From contig BTRK01000001.1 in the NCBI GenBank assembly GCA_036245805.1, positions 32,312,758-32,376,757 on the forward strand: DNA of 64,000 nt, written 5' to 3'. The DNA is from Pristionchus mayeri (lineage: Eukaryota > Nematoda > Chromadorea > Rhabditida > Neodiplogasteridae). Shown piece by piece: positions 23,821 to 38,100 of this stretch. The notes under the pieces are model-generated. The model ran no database searches, was not told the DNA's origin, and was given only the letters and a program-made list of their open reading frames with translations. Each line of letters begins with the position of its first letter. The stretch's first letter is position 1. Both the position numbers and the translations under genes were made by a program.

Positions 23821-24940
23821 TTATTTTAATAATAAAATATTATGCAAATAATAAACAGAATATGCACCAAAGAAGACGCAACAAGTGAAGATTCCGATGT
23901 CCCATAATCCAAGATAGATCTTGTGGGTGGGCTCGAGATGGTCTAAACCACATTTTCAATGTATTCCATAGTAGGCTTTTGAACCAGCCAAGCTTACCAG
24001 AGAAGGCCATCACTGGCCCGTAGATCAAAGAGAAAGGAATGCCTACGAGGACAAAAAGTGCCTGAAAGGATGGGTGCGCGATGTGTGATTAGATACCGTA
24101 TCAGGAGCCAATGAAACCACACGTGGTCCAGAGAGCGAACACCCGGTTCCAAACTGGTACCATAAACCGCGCCTGGCACCAGAAGTGCTCACCATGAAGA
24201 AGACTGCAGGGCCGACGAGCACCCCACGCCTCCGAATCACCCCGAAGATACCCATAATGGGCAGCGAGCAGAGGAGGGCGGATCCATTCAACATAGTCTG
24301 CGAGAATGGAATATTATTAGAATAATAGAATTTACTATTTTTTTAATTGACATTGAATTATTTGTATCACTTCCACACTTTTTCTGCCTACTTGATTTTA
24401 AAGGAACTTATGGACATTTTTAAAAATTCCAATTACTTTGTCCGGCACAGTATTTTTCTTATTAATTGCTAATAATGATAAATTCAAACTTCTATTAAAT
24501 TTTGTTTTATTACAAAAGTATAAAAACTAACCCAAGCCGCTGCGTTGAGTGGGTCGAGAATGAGGAAGTAAATGGGAATTGCGAGCGTGACCAGACCCAG
24601 GATGAGGGCAGCGGCCGAGAGGCCGAGAGCGATCTTCTGATGTGAGGATTATACTGTAGGGAACGATACTGTAGGATATTGTAGGTGACGATACTGTAGT
24701 ATACGGTGACGGAAAAAACAGTTGTCGATAGCACGAACGCGTTTTGCAAACGTTTGTCCAGTACAAACATAGAAGCGCAGTGCGGAAGAGAACGAAAAAG
24801 GAGAGATAAGACGATGAAGACCGTATACCATAGCGTACGGTAACGGAATACTCAGTTGTCGATACCGCGCCGGGCGTAAGATGATGCGAGAGGAATTGGG
24901 TAGACGATGACGAACTTACGGTAACTTTAGACATCGCCAT
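23821..24940 (-). CDS. Small four-transmembrane protein, 138 aa
   Basis: Five phase-consistent exons: 24940-24920, 24636-24532, 24297-24193, 24061-23998 and 23942-23821 (417 nt). The start is MAMSKVT with GTAAGT following. Predicted helices: residues ~8-34 (KIALGLSAAALILGLVTLAI), ~47-62 (ALLCSLPIMGIFGVI), ~69-98 and ~107-131. The loop after helix two is basic (IRRRG). Both ends probably face the cytosol. The shape is like small nematode tetraspan proteins, but no diagnostic motif was found. It lies 1.1 kb downstream of the MATH-BTB gene on the same strand. Intron 1 carries repeated ATACTGTAG words. Confidence 0.8.
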
Positions 24941-26044
24941 GGTGAGGAATAGACAAGGAGAGGAGAGGAGAGAGGGGCGAGTCGACCACTTGGAGTGGAG
25001 GAAAGAGGTGGAAGTGAGAGGAGGAGGAGACCCGGGATTTCATTTCGTAAAATGTGAGTATTAAAATTTCAGAGATCAACAAAATATCGAAAATCATAAT
25101 CAATGCAGTCATAGACGCAAAACATGATAATATCAGGGCATACTGAACACTGAGCGCCTGCTCATGAAAGCCGAATGCTACTTTATTTTTTCGATAAAAT
25201 TCTTCTGGATCACTCGATATATTTTGGTTTTTTCAACAACTATTATGGTTTCGTTTATTGTTCGTTTTTAAATTCTTTGTTTTCGTTCATTGCTCACCGG
25301 AACACCTGAAAAATCACAATTATTGCCTCAACAATACCAATCGGATAAAATTTGATCGATTGTACAGTTTTAGCGCAGCATGAATCGTTCTTATAAAATT
25401 AAATGTCAAACAGAACTGCTCACAACATGTGGCTCAGCATGCATTCTTGTTGAATACTTAGTGTTGTTCGTTTGAAGGAACGATGTGCAGCAATCCATTT
25501 TATTCTTTATACTTCTCCCAAATCTTCCCTCAGATCGTGTACCACGGTGTCCACAACTCTCACATTCCAAACGAGGGCAAGTAAAACAATGAAAGAAGAA
25601 AAAGCGGACTCCTTTTTCCTGATTTAATGCAGATCTCCAAAACTTTGAGAATTGTTACGCCTTTGAATTGATTGATATGGAGAGATGGGGTGAGGCGGGC
25701 TCTTCGCGCAGGAGCAGAAAATTATGGCGAGCGAGAGAGAGTGAGATTAGAGTAACTCGTACGTACTAATTATGATAGCATCTCATAAACCGTAAAATTC
25801 CATGTTTATTACTGACTTTCCAAAAAAAGGAAACAAATTTGATACAATTGTGTATTTGCACAAACCATGACAAGAATAGCGTCGAACAAGTGATCATCGG
25901 GAAAGATTCATTATTGTTATTATATTTTGGTGATTTAGAGCAGAGTGCATGTCGTTTCTTTCTTCATGGGCGGACGATGGGATCGAATGACTCGCACACG
26001 GTTACCCTCACGCTGCGATTTGGTGATTTAGTTATTGATTTTAT
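24941..26044. other. Intergenic region, no gene seen
   Basis: Between two minus-strand genes. It includes a GA-rich stretch at 24950-25030 and AT-rich sequence. No exon chain was found. Confidence 0.55.
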
Positions 26045-26049
26045 TTATT
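26040..26049 (-). promoter_or_regulatory. AATAAA polyadenylation signals overlapping the stop codon
   Basis: On the minus strand CAATAAATAAAA contains the TAA stop and two overlapping AATAAA hexamers, implying a very short 3' UTR. Confidence 0.5.
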
Positions 26050-28152
26050 GATTGGGATTTTTCTTTTGCCACACCGGCACTAGGCAACTCTTGTGCTTCA
26101 AGAGTTCAGGATGTTTCAACTCATCATTGCACAAATACATGAAACAAATGCGAACCTCGAACGTGGACATTTCCATTAACTTATTCATTAGTATTTGCTT
26201 CAATCCCGCAGAAAGAGAAGAGTATTCATCCGAATTGGTCATTTCGCGGAGTTGAGAACTCGAGCGAAAACTGGCGATGTAGCGTTTCTGAAAATATATC
26301 GGTGATTTACACTTACGAAGCTATCTCGGATACCGAACCTCTTCCCTAATATTTTACGTATGCATAATGCGAAAAATTGATAGATATATACGAGATTGGA
26401 AGTTGTTACTGGTTCTCATTCGATCTGAAAATTGCAAATTACCTGTAAGGCGACCAGGCGATATTGATCAGCCAGAATCAATTTCCGCTTGGTGTCAAGC
26501 TCTTTTTCCTCGAGAAGGAATTGCTCCGCACTTATTAAAATGCTCTGAATATTATCGATTTTTCAATAAAGCGGGTATTTTTCAAGAAGAAAGAAATGAA
26601 TACCTTGATCTCAAATTGGAGAGCGAGCTTCAATAAAAATTCGATGTTCTCTTCTGAAAATAATTTAACATATTTTTGTATACGAGACATATAAAAATAC
26701 CTGAATAGCTCAATCCCATCGAGTAAATCATTTTGAGCAGCTCTTGGAATTCCTGAAAACAATTGCTTTAGTGCAGAAACATTTCCGGCACATCTCTAAA
26801 ACCAATGTCATGATATCTTCACTCGAAACGCTTTTTTGCATTTCAACTTAATACTGAGTAGAGTGAGCAAGCGTGTCGGAGGACATGGTTGCAATTTAGT
26901 GCACATAAATAATTACAACTTCCTCACATATGCATCTGCATTATCAATTTCAACTTCATCTTGATCAGATTCATTGGAAGATTCGTTGAAGAGTCTATTG
27001 AAATATGCAGAACGATATGTGAGCACCTCAAACGAAATTATTTAAATTATAAAAATGTAGCGGAAACTTCTCGTATGCTCCGTTTGTTTTACAGTAATTT
27101 AAAAAAAATGAATCCTTTTCAATATATCAAACTGCACACCTGTTGATTCACGTTAAATCTCGTGCCCTCGACCACGAGAATTGTGTCAGATACTTCGGAC
27201 GGAGCGCTCAGATTGAAATTGTGCCTGATCCTGAAAAGTAAAGGTAGAAAACCGAACCGTCATTTGTTAAAATTTTCTCGACAGGTTGAATTGGAAGAAA
27301 GTGCATGGAATGAATTGTTAGTTGGAAATTATTTGGCATGTTATAAGATACATTTTAATTGGAAACGATGCAGTTACGGTAATTTTGGCTTCGACGATAA
27401 CGGTTCCACTCTGGAGGAATCCCTGAAAAAAGAAAATCAATAATTGAATTATATTGGATTTTACTTCTTCAGGATCGAGTAGCTCTTCCATTCTGATGAG
27501 GTCAATAACGCCGATTCCGCTCGGTATGGACTGGTCAAAGCGGTGTTTTTGTGCCTTCAAATATTCAACAGATTCGTGATATACATACATAAAACGCGGT
27601 ATTAATATAAGTTCGGATCTTTGTCGCTAATTTTACTGGAAAAGTATGCGAAGTGCCCAATTTTCCAGTGATTTTAGCATCGCATTCGTCATATCCAATA
27701 TACCTTCATTATGATCGACTTCTTGCTTGATTGTTGATTTATCACGCGAAATTGGAATTCTATCTCGCAAAACCACTGATGTATTTGTTCCCCCACCGCA
27801 ATGTGGAGGTACAATCCAAGATTATCCACGCCATAATCATCTTCAGTTTTGCAAACGAGCAATTCCCTGAAGACATATTGACATTTTAAAAGTCTAGAAA
27901 ACAAATTAAATACGTACTATAATAATGAAGTAGTGCGAAAGTTGGCTTGAAAAACCATAGAGCATACCATGGAAAGCCGTTGATGGTCTTTGTAGGCGAG
28001 AATCGTCCCATGTCTGATAGTTTTTGCGCATTTTTCACACGAAAGACGATGACGTCATCTGCAGCTTCTGAATAGGAAGGAGCTGATTCTACTCGACAGC
28101 GATTCAAATATAATAATGTTGGTATACCTTTTTGAACTGGAGCAAGAGACAT
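26045..28152 (-). CDS. MATH-BTB domain protein, 361 aa
   Basis: Eleven exons, all phase-consistent: 28152-28128, 28067-27968, 27866-27704, 27554-27465, 27422-27352, 27230-27140, 27026-26928, 26752-26701, 26653-26604, 26544-26443 and 26287-26045. The N-terminal half is a MATH domain (DDVIVFRVKNAQKL; WFCEIEFQFRVINQ; VIVEAKITV). It is followed by a BTB domain (SDTILVVEGTRFNVN; SAYFNRLFN; FQELLKMIY) and a short helical C-terminal part. Known members are substrate adaptors of Cullin-3 ubiquitin ligases, binding substrates with MATH and Cul3 with BTB. Exon lengths nearly match the two plus-strand paralogues in this window. Compared with them, the C-terminal exon is longer (80 residues). The start follows from a conserved 25 nt first coding exon. 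This is the only fully intact copy. Confidence 0.93.
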
Positions 28153-29156
28153 CCTTATACTAAATACTATATGGAAATTAACGAAAGTTTGAGCAGGAAG
28201 AGATCGAGATTTCGAAAATAGGGCATTCAATCAGGAAGAGAACTGCCACAGGGACATTAGTCGGGAATAGCGGTAATGATTACGCCTTCTTCTCTGCTGT
28301 TGGCAAATAACATCCAGAGGAGATGCTTTCTAATGTACTAGGCCTGATGAGAACTATGATGTCATGCCGCCATTGATATATCAAAGGCGACATGGTTCTC
28401 ATCCGACGTAGTGCCCTTTCTAAACACACTCTCTGCAGGTAGAGTGGTGCGAACATATGGGAAAATAGGATACAATTACCCAAATTTCATTCTCTAGTTG
28501 ATTGTCATCAAGCTTATTTGGAAATATTTTGTCAATCTGGAATGGTATGGGGTAGATCCAGGGTGGGGGAATGTTTATGTGTCCAAAATAGTGTATATTA
28601 TCAGAAAGATTAGTCTTCCAGATCATAAGAGGCATAGCAGTTTTGATCTCTTATCAAAATTGTCATTTTTTCATGTTTACATTGGTTCATTGTGTCTCAT
28701 CAGAAACACACCAAAAACAATGCGAATTACATTCTGACTCACGCACTCTAGTATTTCAATGGAACTAACTTCAATCTCATGGATCATTCCCGAAACTGCC
28801 ACCAACCGGTGGCAGCATTACTCATAAGCGTACTCTCTGGCTGACCTTGCGTGAGTAATGCCTCCAGGCGTTTCCCTCCTTTCTTTCTCTGCACTCCCTC
28901 ACTTCTGAGTGCTATCTCGCCCACTTTGACCTACCAGATTTGTCTGTTTGGCATCATGTACTCGAGTTGTTTGAGCAATGACGAGGCGCCTCAGGGGGGG
29001 GGGGAGTTGATCTGAGAGGGAGGGAGGGAGAGGGATCAGCGAGCGAGAGAGGGCCGGTCTACATAAGAGAAGCACTGCCTCCTCCTCCTCTCATCCAACG
29101 AAATCAGAAGTCGAATAGACGTCGTCAACGACGAGATTCTGAAGACGTCGTCAACG
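28153..29156. other. Divergent intergenic region
   Basis: One kilobase between the minus-strand MATH-BTB gene and the plus-strand lustrin-type gene, so it should hold both promoters. It contains one MITE (28334-28415) and a G run at about 28995. No ORF of note. Confidence 0.6.
28334..28415. mobile_element. MITE of the GGCACTAGG family, 82 bp
   Basis: The arms TACTAGGCCTGATGAGAACT and the complement are flanked by a perfect 8 bp duplication CTTTCTAA (28326-28333 and 28416-28423). Confidence 0.87.
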
Positions 29157-32100
29157 ATGAGGGTAGTAGTCGTCCTGGCTGCGCTTGCTGCAGCTGCTGC
29201 ACACGCTGACATCCGACCCAACCCGAAAGCGCTCAAACGTGAGTTGTTATTTGTTTTCCTTGAATTGTTTCTTCACTTCGCTCATTATTTCTCATTAGAA
29301 ATTACTCTAGTATTTCGTCAATGTCTATCGGGTTTGAAGTTCAGTTTTAGCTTGGTGCTAATTCGCTTGTTCCCCTCCTGCCTTCCATTGTATTTGCGCA
29401 AAGAGGGAGAAGCTAAGCCCCATATCACTGTCCCCCCCCTCACCTTCCTGGTTCCATTGTCTAGGCACTCATCGTCTATCCCTCTCTCAATTTGTGCCTC
29501 TGATTAGCGCCAGGCAAAACCGACCCTCCTCAGTTTGCACACTCTCTCGCAGAAGAGAGAAAGCGAGAGAACACGCAATCAGGAGAGAGCCAGATTCTCA
29601 TCGTGGGATCAGAGCATCCGGTTGTTTTGCCAATTAGCTGGAAGTGTGAAAGCCCCCCCCCCCCCCACAACAAAACTCTGGATTGGCGGAAAGCGGAAGG
29701 AGAGTGGACGCTCGGCTTCAAACCAGTTGCCCGTGATTAGCTGGGAATCTTCGGAGGGAGCGGGGAGGAAAGATCATTGGATTCGTGCGGAACCCGTGGG
29801 GGATCGAGGGAAGAATACGCAACCTGAGCTCTATGCAAACCGGGATCCGATTTCGCGCGATTGATCGTGCGAGCCTTTTTCGAGCTAACAAAGATGAAAG
29901 AGTTTCGAAGAGATCGAAGAAACAGATATTTTTAAAAAATTATATAATTAAAAGATTTCTTATTTGAAGTAGTAGAGTGCTGCCGAAGATTACCGGATAC
30001 TCCTCAACCTGAGATAACCATGACGTGATCAATATTGATTGATCGATTTATTGATTTATTGGATAATTCAGTAGCTGCACTCGCTGATGATACGGACGGC
30101 TGGGCTGTGGAGGATGGGAAGAAGAAGGTTAACAAGGTAATGATACTGAAAACGATATATTAGGTTGTCTCAAAAGTTTCTCCCTTTTTGACCAATTTTT
30201 GATTTGTATTTATCCTTCCCTTCAATGTTGATGAATCCCCACAAGTACTTCAGTAGTCGAATTATGCTTGGTTACTCTTTCGAAAATACGCTATCACAGG
30301 TCTACATAATTAGTAATACAAACACAGCAAACTTCCAAATTCAGCGAAATTGCGCCAGAACCATTATTTTTATTTGCTCATAGTTGAATGGAGAATTGTG
30401 ATAGGCACATAACTGACACACTATTGGAAAGCGCAATATATGGGCATGCTGATGTATGCATTATAGTGAGGAGACCTGATTATCCCCACTTGGATGAGCT
30501 CTTGTTCTTAAGATCACGCTAGGCAGTTTTCTGTTGATAAATATTGCATAGCCCTGCACCTTTTGCGATTGACCCAGCCAGCTCAATTGTTGTGGTCATT
30601 GAAGTACTCGGCATGTGTGTTATAAACTTTATATTCGGGGAGTCTACAATAACCTGATCGTGAACAGCAATATTCGAAAGCTAGATGGCGAAATTTGTCC
30701 TTCGAAATCAGCCTTTTTTGCTCTACCCTGTTTTCAATACGTGTTGAATGCCGGATATTTTGTTATAATCTTGAAGGGCAACCCTTATAGTATCACATAT
30801 CAACAGGGCATAACCAAATGTTAGCTCGTATTCAAATTGTAGTGACGAAGAAAGAGCACCCAAAAATGGACATTTTCTGAGTTTTCGAGATATCGCATAA
30901 TTATTCGCATACAACGCATTCTAGAAACGGTTCAAACCTACTATTGTATTCTACTTATATAACCCCAACTTGCACTAAATGGAAATAACCGGCAGGAAAT
31001 GCAAGCGAGAAAAAACTTGAAAAATAAAATAGGGAGAAACTTTTGAGACAACCTAATACTAAACAATAGGTATTGCAACGGTGATACAGTGTGATAAATC
31101 GATTCTTACAAATTTTACTGAAGATATAGTTACGCGCAAGTGGATAACTGGATGTTCGAAACGTGATGATAGCGATATTCTAGAGAAATAAAGCACATAT
31201 TGCAGGTTCAACTCGAAGGCCGACCCTGCATGACCGTTGATCGACTGAGGAAGGCCGACAACGAAACGCAGTACTATGAATGCGCCCCGCTCTCGAGGGA
31301 GGAGGTGAGAATTCGAACGCTGTTGAGGAAAATCCAGCAATTCTGTATGATTACGTACCCTATGAACCGCAGGGACGATTCTGTGGTTCTTTGCCTTTCT
31401 GATTATCACTGTTGTCCAAATGCGTGATCTCAAACATGTATAGTACCTAATAATTGCGTTCTCCAATAATCTACTCAGATGCACGAGTTCTCGCTGTCCG
31501 AGAAGGACAAGTACCTGGGCGTGTGGGTGCTGCGGGCGTGCCCGGGCAACCACACCTTCGAGGAGGAGCGACAGAAGTGCCGGTGAGTATTTGGGTTGAG
31601 AGATTCATATTCTGTGAAGGTAGATCAGAGATAATTCTAAACACGTTTCGATTAAATATCTGACAGTTATGCAATCGAAATAAGATGGGGATACGAAGGT
31701 GAATAATATCACCAAATCTCTATTGCAGAACAATTATCTCTTGTTATCTGTCGCCCGTGTTTTTTCAGTTCGAATTTCAATATTTTTTTCTAATTGGTAA
31801 ATAATTTCAGTGACGCGCGCATCATGCGTCGCATGCCGATGGGCTGCGAGCGGGACCCGCTGCAGATCGGCTGCGGCGTGCCCTGTCCTGGTACGATTGC
31901 ATCAATTTCACTCAAACTTGTGCACTCCTTAATAGTTTTCTGCACTTTTTTTGGATGAAAAACATACCACGGGGGTTAAGAAGTTGGTCAGAAATCCCCA
32001 TCACGTTCCCGCAATAAGGGCTTGTAGCTTCTAGAATATATCAGTAAATTTCTCGTAATTTGAGTGACCCCAACCCTTCTTGCAGCCTCGAACCAGGCCC

Positions 32101-35100
32101 CCACCGTGGGCGGCATGTGCGACTGGCTGTCTGCTCCCCTCATTGCCGACCCGATGAGCAACGCCTTCTTCCTCTACTGCGCCCAGCAAACCGGGTAGGT
32201 CATTAGCAACGACTATCACTTAATAGTCAATCGTTCGCCCATTTTTACGAATTCATCCGGGACAACAAGATAATTAGAATCGTTCGCTGGCCGAATTAAG
32301 GGTAACTTCGATGGAAGGATTTGGGATCGTCGCTTTCAAAGCGACTATAGGAAGGAATGAAAATTTGTCTTGTATTGAACATATTATAATTAGTATTTCC
32401 AGTCAAACCTGTGGTGAGTGGACGCGCGTGCCCTGCTCTCCCGGAACAGTCTTCGATGCGACTACATTGATCTGCGCACCGGCCAGCATCGTGCAGGTAC
32501 ATTTGTTCTGTAGTCCTGATCATCATCTCAATATGTGTTTTTCAACGATCTCAGCATTACAGCTCGGATGGTGCAAATTTTTGTTTTGCAATGCCTTACA
32601 TTCTTTCGTTTCCTGAAAGTTCAGGGATATATTGGCGACTAATTCAAAGAAGTTGTTTTCAGCGCGATTCTCCCTGCGGAGGCTCCGATCGACCTGTCTG
32701 CCAGTGCGCGCAGACCGTGCAGAACGCCTGCCCGGGCACGTCCCAGTGCATGAGTGTAAGATTTTTTTTTTAAAATTATATATTTCATATCATCTTGCTC
32801 TCTGCTTGATCAAGTAAATGCTTTCACATGATTTTGAGATCGTACGGTTTAATCGGTACGGGAGTTCTAGAATGAATGGATCAGGGGAGTATTACGATCA
32901 GCGTAAATTATGATTCAGATCACTCAATAAATTCCAGAACGTCTGCTGTATCTCCATCTACGCTCCCGTCTCCGTGCCCACTCCTCCCGTCTACCAGCCC
33001 GCCCTCCCTCCCATCACGGCCCCCATATACCCACCTATCACCAACCCCATCCTGCCCCCGATCACCTACGGTGGACCCTTCAACCAGGGAGCGGGTACGG
33101 CACCTCTTTGAGATCAATCGATAACTGGCTCCGTTACAGTAACCTGCCCGGGAACCTACACTGCGCCGCTCTCCAGCACTTGCGACGGATGCGCGGGTAC
33201 GGTGCATGCATTATAGATTTAGTCCACAATCGATCCGGTATCGGAACGCAATCGATAATTATCGTCCTCTGCAGGATCATGCGTTCCCAATGTCGGATGC
33301 TGCGGCAGCAATAACAACATCGGGCAAGGCGCCTGGACGAATATGAATAGTGAGTTAGGGGAAATAATTTAGAATCTATTGCTGTGTGTGATTTCGAGTG
33401 AAAATCGATCAAATAGAGTGAATGTGTTTGCAACATTCTCTCGCATTCTGAAGTTGCTGAATCACCTCTGTGGTTCACGATAGATATAAATAAGCAAGTA
33501 ATTTCAGCCTTCTGCCCGAACACCTTCACACCACCCATCGGCCAGTGCTCGGCTTGTCCTCAGAATACCGCTGTGAGTCCTAATGACAAATATTTTTATG
33601 ATTAAATTCCCTTTTACAGCTATATTTCCAGTTTATCTGCATTTTTTAAGTGCGTGCCCTCTCTCAACTCGTGCTGCCCTACCGCGCCAATTACCACATC
33701 GAATCCTACCGCCGCCGTGATTCTAATCTGCCCGAGTAAGTACTCTATAGTCTCCCTAGACAGCTCTTTCTAGGACCTCTATTGCCATTGCTAGCCTTTA
33801 TCCCTTTATTGTTATCGTGTTTGGATTGATCACTTGACCTCGGGCATCATATTCTCTTTTTGCAGCCGGTCAGCCTGCCTCCTCAGCCTGTGGCATGAAC
33901 GGCGCCTGCCCTCAGGGCACTGGATGCTACCAGGGAGGATGCTGTCCCATGACCTGCCCCGCCGTGAGTGACCAACCGCATTTTATAAAATATTTACCTC
34001 CTTGGCATCGTATAAGCAAAGGTACCGAATGTTGGCTCAGATACTGCCTACAATCACGTTTATTCACAGCAGTGGGATAGCATATCGCAACGCCAACATC
34101 TTCCATCTGAAGTTCAAAGACCAAATCAATTTTCAGGGTCAGCAACTCATCGGATTCTGCGCTAACAACGGGTGCGGCTCGGGAAGTTGTTATAAGGAGA
34201 GCGGTACTTGCTGCCAGGTATGCAGATTTCTGCCTCAATTTTAGTTCTGTCTATTTTACCTATATTGAACATAATTTTACAATAAGTTCGTTTTTTCCCT
34301 ATCGTCTCCACATAAGTGAATAGTTGTCGTAACAGCAGTGCGGAATTCTGAGATGTTTCAGGCCGCTGAGTCGATCACCCTGCCCGTCTGCCAGAACGGC
34401 GTCCTGTCGATGGTCCGATGCACCGTAGATCAGGTATGCGGTAGTTGATCGATAATTGATTGCGAGAGATCCTTCCGATCACGGAAGTACTATACTCAAT
34501 CAATAATTTACTTCACATTAGTTTGTATTGGGTAGCATGAAGGCGAAATAGTGCTCAAGTTAATCGATAAGAGATTTCGGTAGATCACAAATCAATAATC
34601 AATCGATATTCGCAGGAATGTGGCCTGAACCAGCGTTGCTCAAACGGAGGATGCTGCCCAATGCCCTTCTGCCCCTCGGGAGTCCAGGTGATCCTTGGCC
34701 TTGAACTTTGATTCCCCTATCTACCATTAGAACCAATCTTTCTTACCATAGCATTGACAATGGAATCAAAGTAAATCAAAGTGAAAGATTTGATCAATCG
34801 CATGAGATTCAAGATGAGGCTAGAGTGTATTCTCGTCGCTTGAAGATTACAAGTGAAATATCAAAGATCAATCTCATCTTTCAGGCAACCGCTCGCTGCC
34901 AGGCGATGACGCAATGCGGAGCCGGCCAGCAGTGCATGGACGGCGCCTGCTGCCCACTGCCCCGATGCCCCTCGGGTAATCAATTTGACCTACCGTAGTG
35001 AAACCGTAATCTACTGGACTGATGTTAGCGTACTCTGACCTACCGATCCGATTCCGTCATTTGATGTCAAAAATATTCAAGGTCCTCTAAATGTGTAATA

Positions 35101-38100
35101 AAGAGAGTCCGTACTCTTACAGAACGCCACAACGACTAATTTCGAATTTTCTGTACAAAAATTTCATGGAGCCTAATTTCTGCAGGAATCTACGCGCTCT
35201 CAACCTGCACTCGCTCTCTTGACTGTGGTAGACCCGGAGTGGAGTGCGCCAATGGCGGGTGCTGCCCGCTCCCTGCCTGCCCGAATGGCCTCACGGCCAC
35301 GCAGAGATGCACGGCGGGATCGGTAAATCATATTATTAATTTTTATTTAAACAAGTAAAATTATTGAAACTAAATAAGTTCGCTTGAGAAATCAGCAATT
35401 CATAGAAAAATATAAAAGATGAAAAATATATTTTCAGATCTGCCCCTCCGGCTTCGCGTGCATCAACGGTGCCTGCTGCGCACTCCCCACCTGCCCGTCG
35501 AATGGTGAGAGCAATAACAACAATACAATAAAAACAACAATAACAACAAAACAATAACAACAACAGGTCTGACTGCGGTCTCCTTGTGCAACTCTGCCCG
35601 CTGCGGAAATGGTTTCGAGTGCGTGAGCGGAGGATGCTGCCCACTTCCACAGTGCCCGACCGGAGCACTCGCTAGTGAGTACTTCCGGTGTACCTTTAAT
35701 CTTTCTTCCCAATTTGATCCACTTGACCGCAACCATTTTAAAAACAAATCTTTACATTTTGAAGCCTGGTAAAGTTTCCCATAGGCTGACAGTGCATTTA
35801 CTACTCCATTCGGCATTCAATCTTCCAAACACAGTATCCTCAGGATGGACCCGAACCAACCCATTTGCAGACCAGCGGTGCCAGCTGGGTTCGGGCTGCC
35901 CCTCGGGGTCCATCTGTGAGAACGGTGTCTGCTGCCCTCTCCCTATCTGCAGTATTGGTATCATCGCGACGGGAGCATGTGGCATGGCCAACTCGTGCCC
36001 GATGGGATTCGTGTGCGAAGGTAATTTAATCATGGTATCCATTCAAATTTTCCCTTATGAAGAACTATAGGGTTTTGATGTGAACACATTTTTTCGAACT
36101 TCTAGCCGCTACAAATATCGATGAAACAACAATCGCCTGGAGGATTGTGAAATTCTGATCAGTCCAGGTCGCGGGTGCTGTCCCGAGCCGATGCCTCTCT
36201 GCCCGAACGGAGGACGCGCTTCAATGAGGTAATTCAAATTATAAATATTATTAATATTATTAATAAAAAAGGATAATAATACATATTTAGATGCACAAGG
36301 GGAACTGAGTGTCCTCCTGGCTATGGCTGCACTCCGCTAGGCGGCTGCTGTCTGCTCAGCATGGAGCCGGTTGGCACTTTGATCGTTAATCGTCTTTGAG
36401 AACTCAGGCATTTCCTTCACCTTCATATATTTTCAAAATTTATAACTTTCACCTTTTCAGAGCTGTCCCGCGCAGTCCTCGGCAGTCTGCCAGTGCTCCG
36501 GCAACAACATCTGCCCGAGTGGAGCCTCCTGCAACATGGGCACCTGCTGCTCCTCTGGTAGGTCACTATAGTTTGCGTGACCGGTTTCCATCACTTCGTC
36601 CACCGCCTGCTCTCGATCGGTCGAGTGGCGAGAGAGTTAATGTAAAGATGAGACAGAGCTCTCGGTTCTTGAACTCTGTGTTTATTAGGGGCTACCTCTT
36701 TTTTAATCTTTCATAAATATCCAGGTACTATTATCACCGATTTTTTGCTCTCTTATTAACAGAGTAACTAGATTAGATGATCATTGATCTCCAACCAATT
36801 ATGATTTCCAGCCGCCGCTCCCTTCACGCAAGTGCCGGGTTCCACATGCGTCGCTTCTCCCCAATGCAACGGTTTCTCCAACGGCAACTCGCAGTGTGTG
36901 CATGTGAGAGACATCAACTATCATGCAACTATGGATTTACAACTGATATCAATCAATGACAATACATTGCCGAAAATCGATAAGCTCTGAACACTGATTT
37001 TCATCAAAAGCACAGGGACCTCATCTTGCTGTATGAACCACATGAACATTAAGATCAAAGATTACATCTCAGGGAGTGTGCGTCTGCACGATTTCTGGTG
37101 CCTCGAACGGCGTCTCCTGCGTCCAGATGACCCCGGTGCAGCTGCAATCGGCCAGGAGCGGCTGCGATCAGTTTGGTGAGAAGATTTATTGATTTATTTA
37201 TTTGATTTTTTTCAAAATCCCAGACGCCGAATAAGATTTGATTTTGTGATCTCCTTCTGTATGATTTACTGGAAAAAAACCGATCGATTGTTCAATTAAC
37301 GTCTGATTTATCAGGCTCTCCGTGCAAGACCGTGTTCTCGACTGCAAGAAGGAGGCCGATCTTCGCGCCCACACAGAACATGACTAATGAACCCCGTAAG
37401 TACATACATGAACGATCTGTTCTCGAATGAAATCCCGAATCTTACTAATAAGCGAGACAATCGGTATACATGTCCTTAATGTCTTCACCAACTTATCACT
37501 ACTTTGCGTCTGCAAAGGGGCTTACTTTTTGCATATTTTTCAATGAAAAAGAATACTAAGTGAGAGCATATCTGATCTTTAATTTTTCCAGTCTTCTACA
37601 ACGTCGCCGAGCGTCGTATGTGCGTGTTGAATGCTACTGGCCTCGTTGCTGACCCCGACGCCACCTGCCTCCCGAATGAGAAGTGCATCGAGGGAGAGTG
37701 CAGACAGTGAGCATTATCAAATCTTTTTGTTATTACCCATTTTTCTATTCCCAAATTCACATATCCGATAATTCATTGAGGTACCGACAGCACAATTGAT
37801 GAGAATAATGAGCAAATTATAATTTGTAGATTCTATCTGCAGGAAATTTGAAGCGAATGCGCTAAATTCTGTCGATGCTTTTTTTTTCTTATACCCCGAC
37901 ACAAAATAGTCAAAATGAGCAATTAGAAAACTTAAGATTTTAAGAATTTTACAATTACAAACAATCAATATTGCAGGAAATTGTGGCCGGGCGAGTACGG
38001 CTGCCAAGTGGACGAGGAGTGCAGTGCGCGCTGCCCGAACACGTACTGTGAAAAGAGGAAGACGGACAAGAAGGTGATCTTTATTTTTGATTTATTGGAT

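Noticed and set aside
37019..37034. Possible 15 bp microexon in the lustrin-type gene
   Set aside because: CACAG and GTATGA flank a phase-0 segment, but the main model joins cleanly without it; not called without transcript data.
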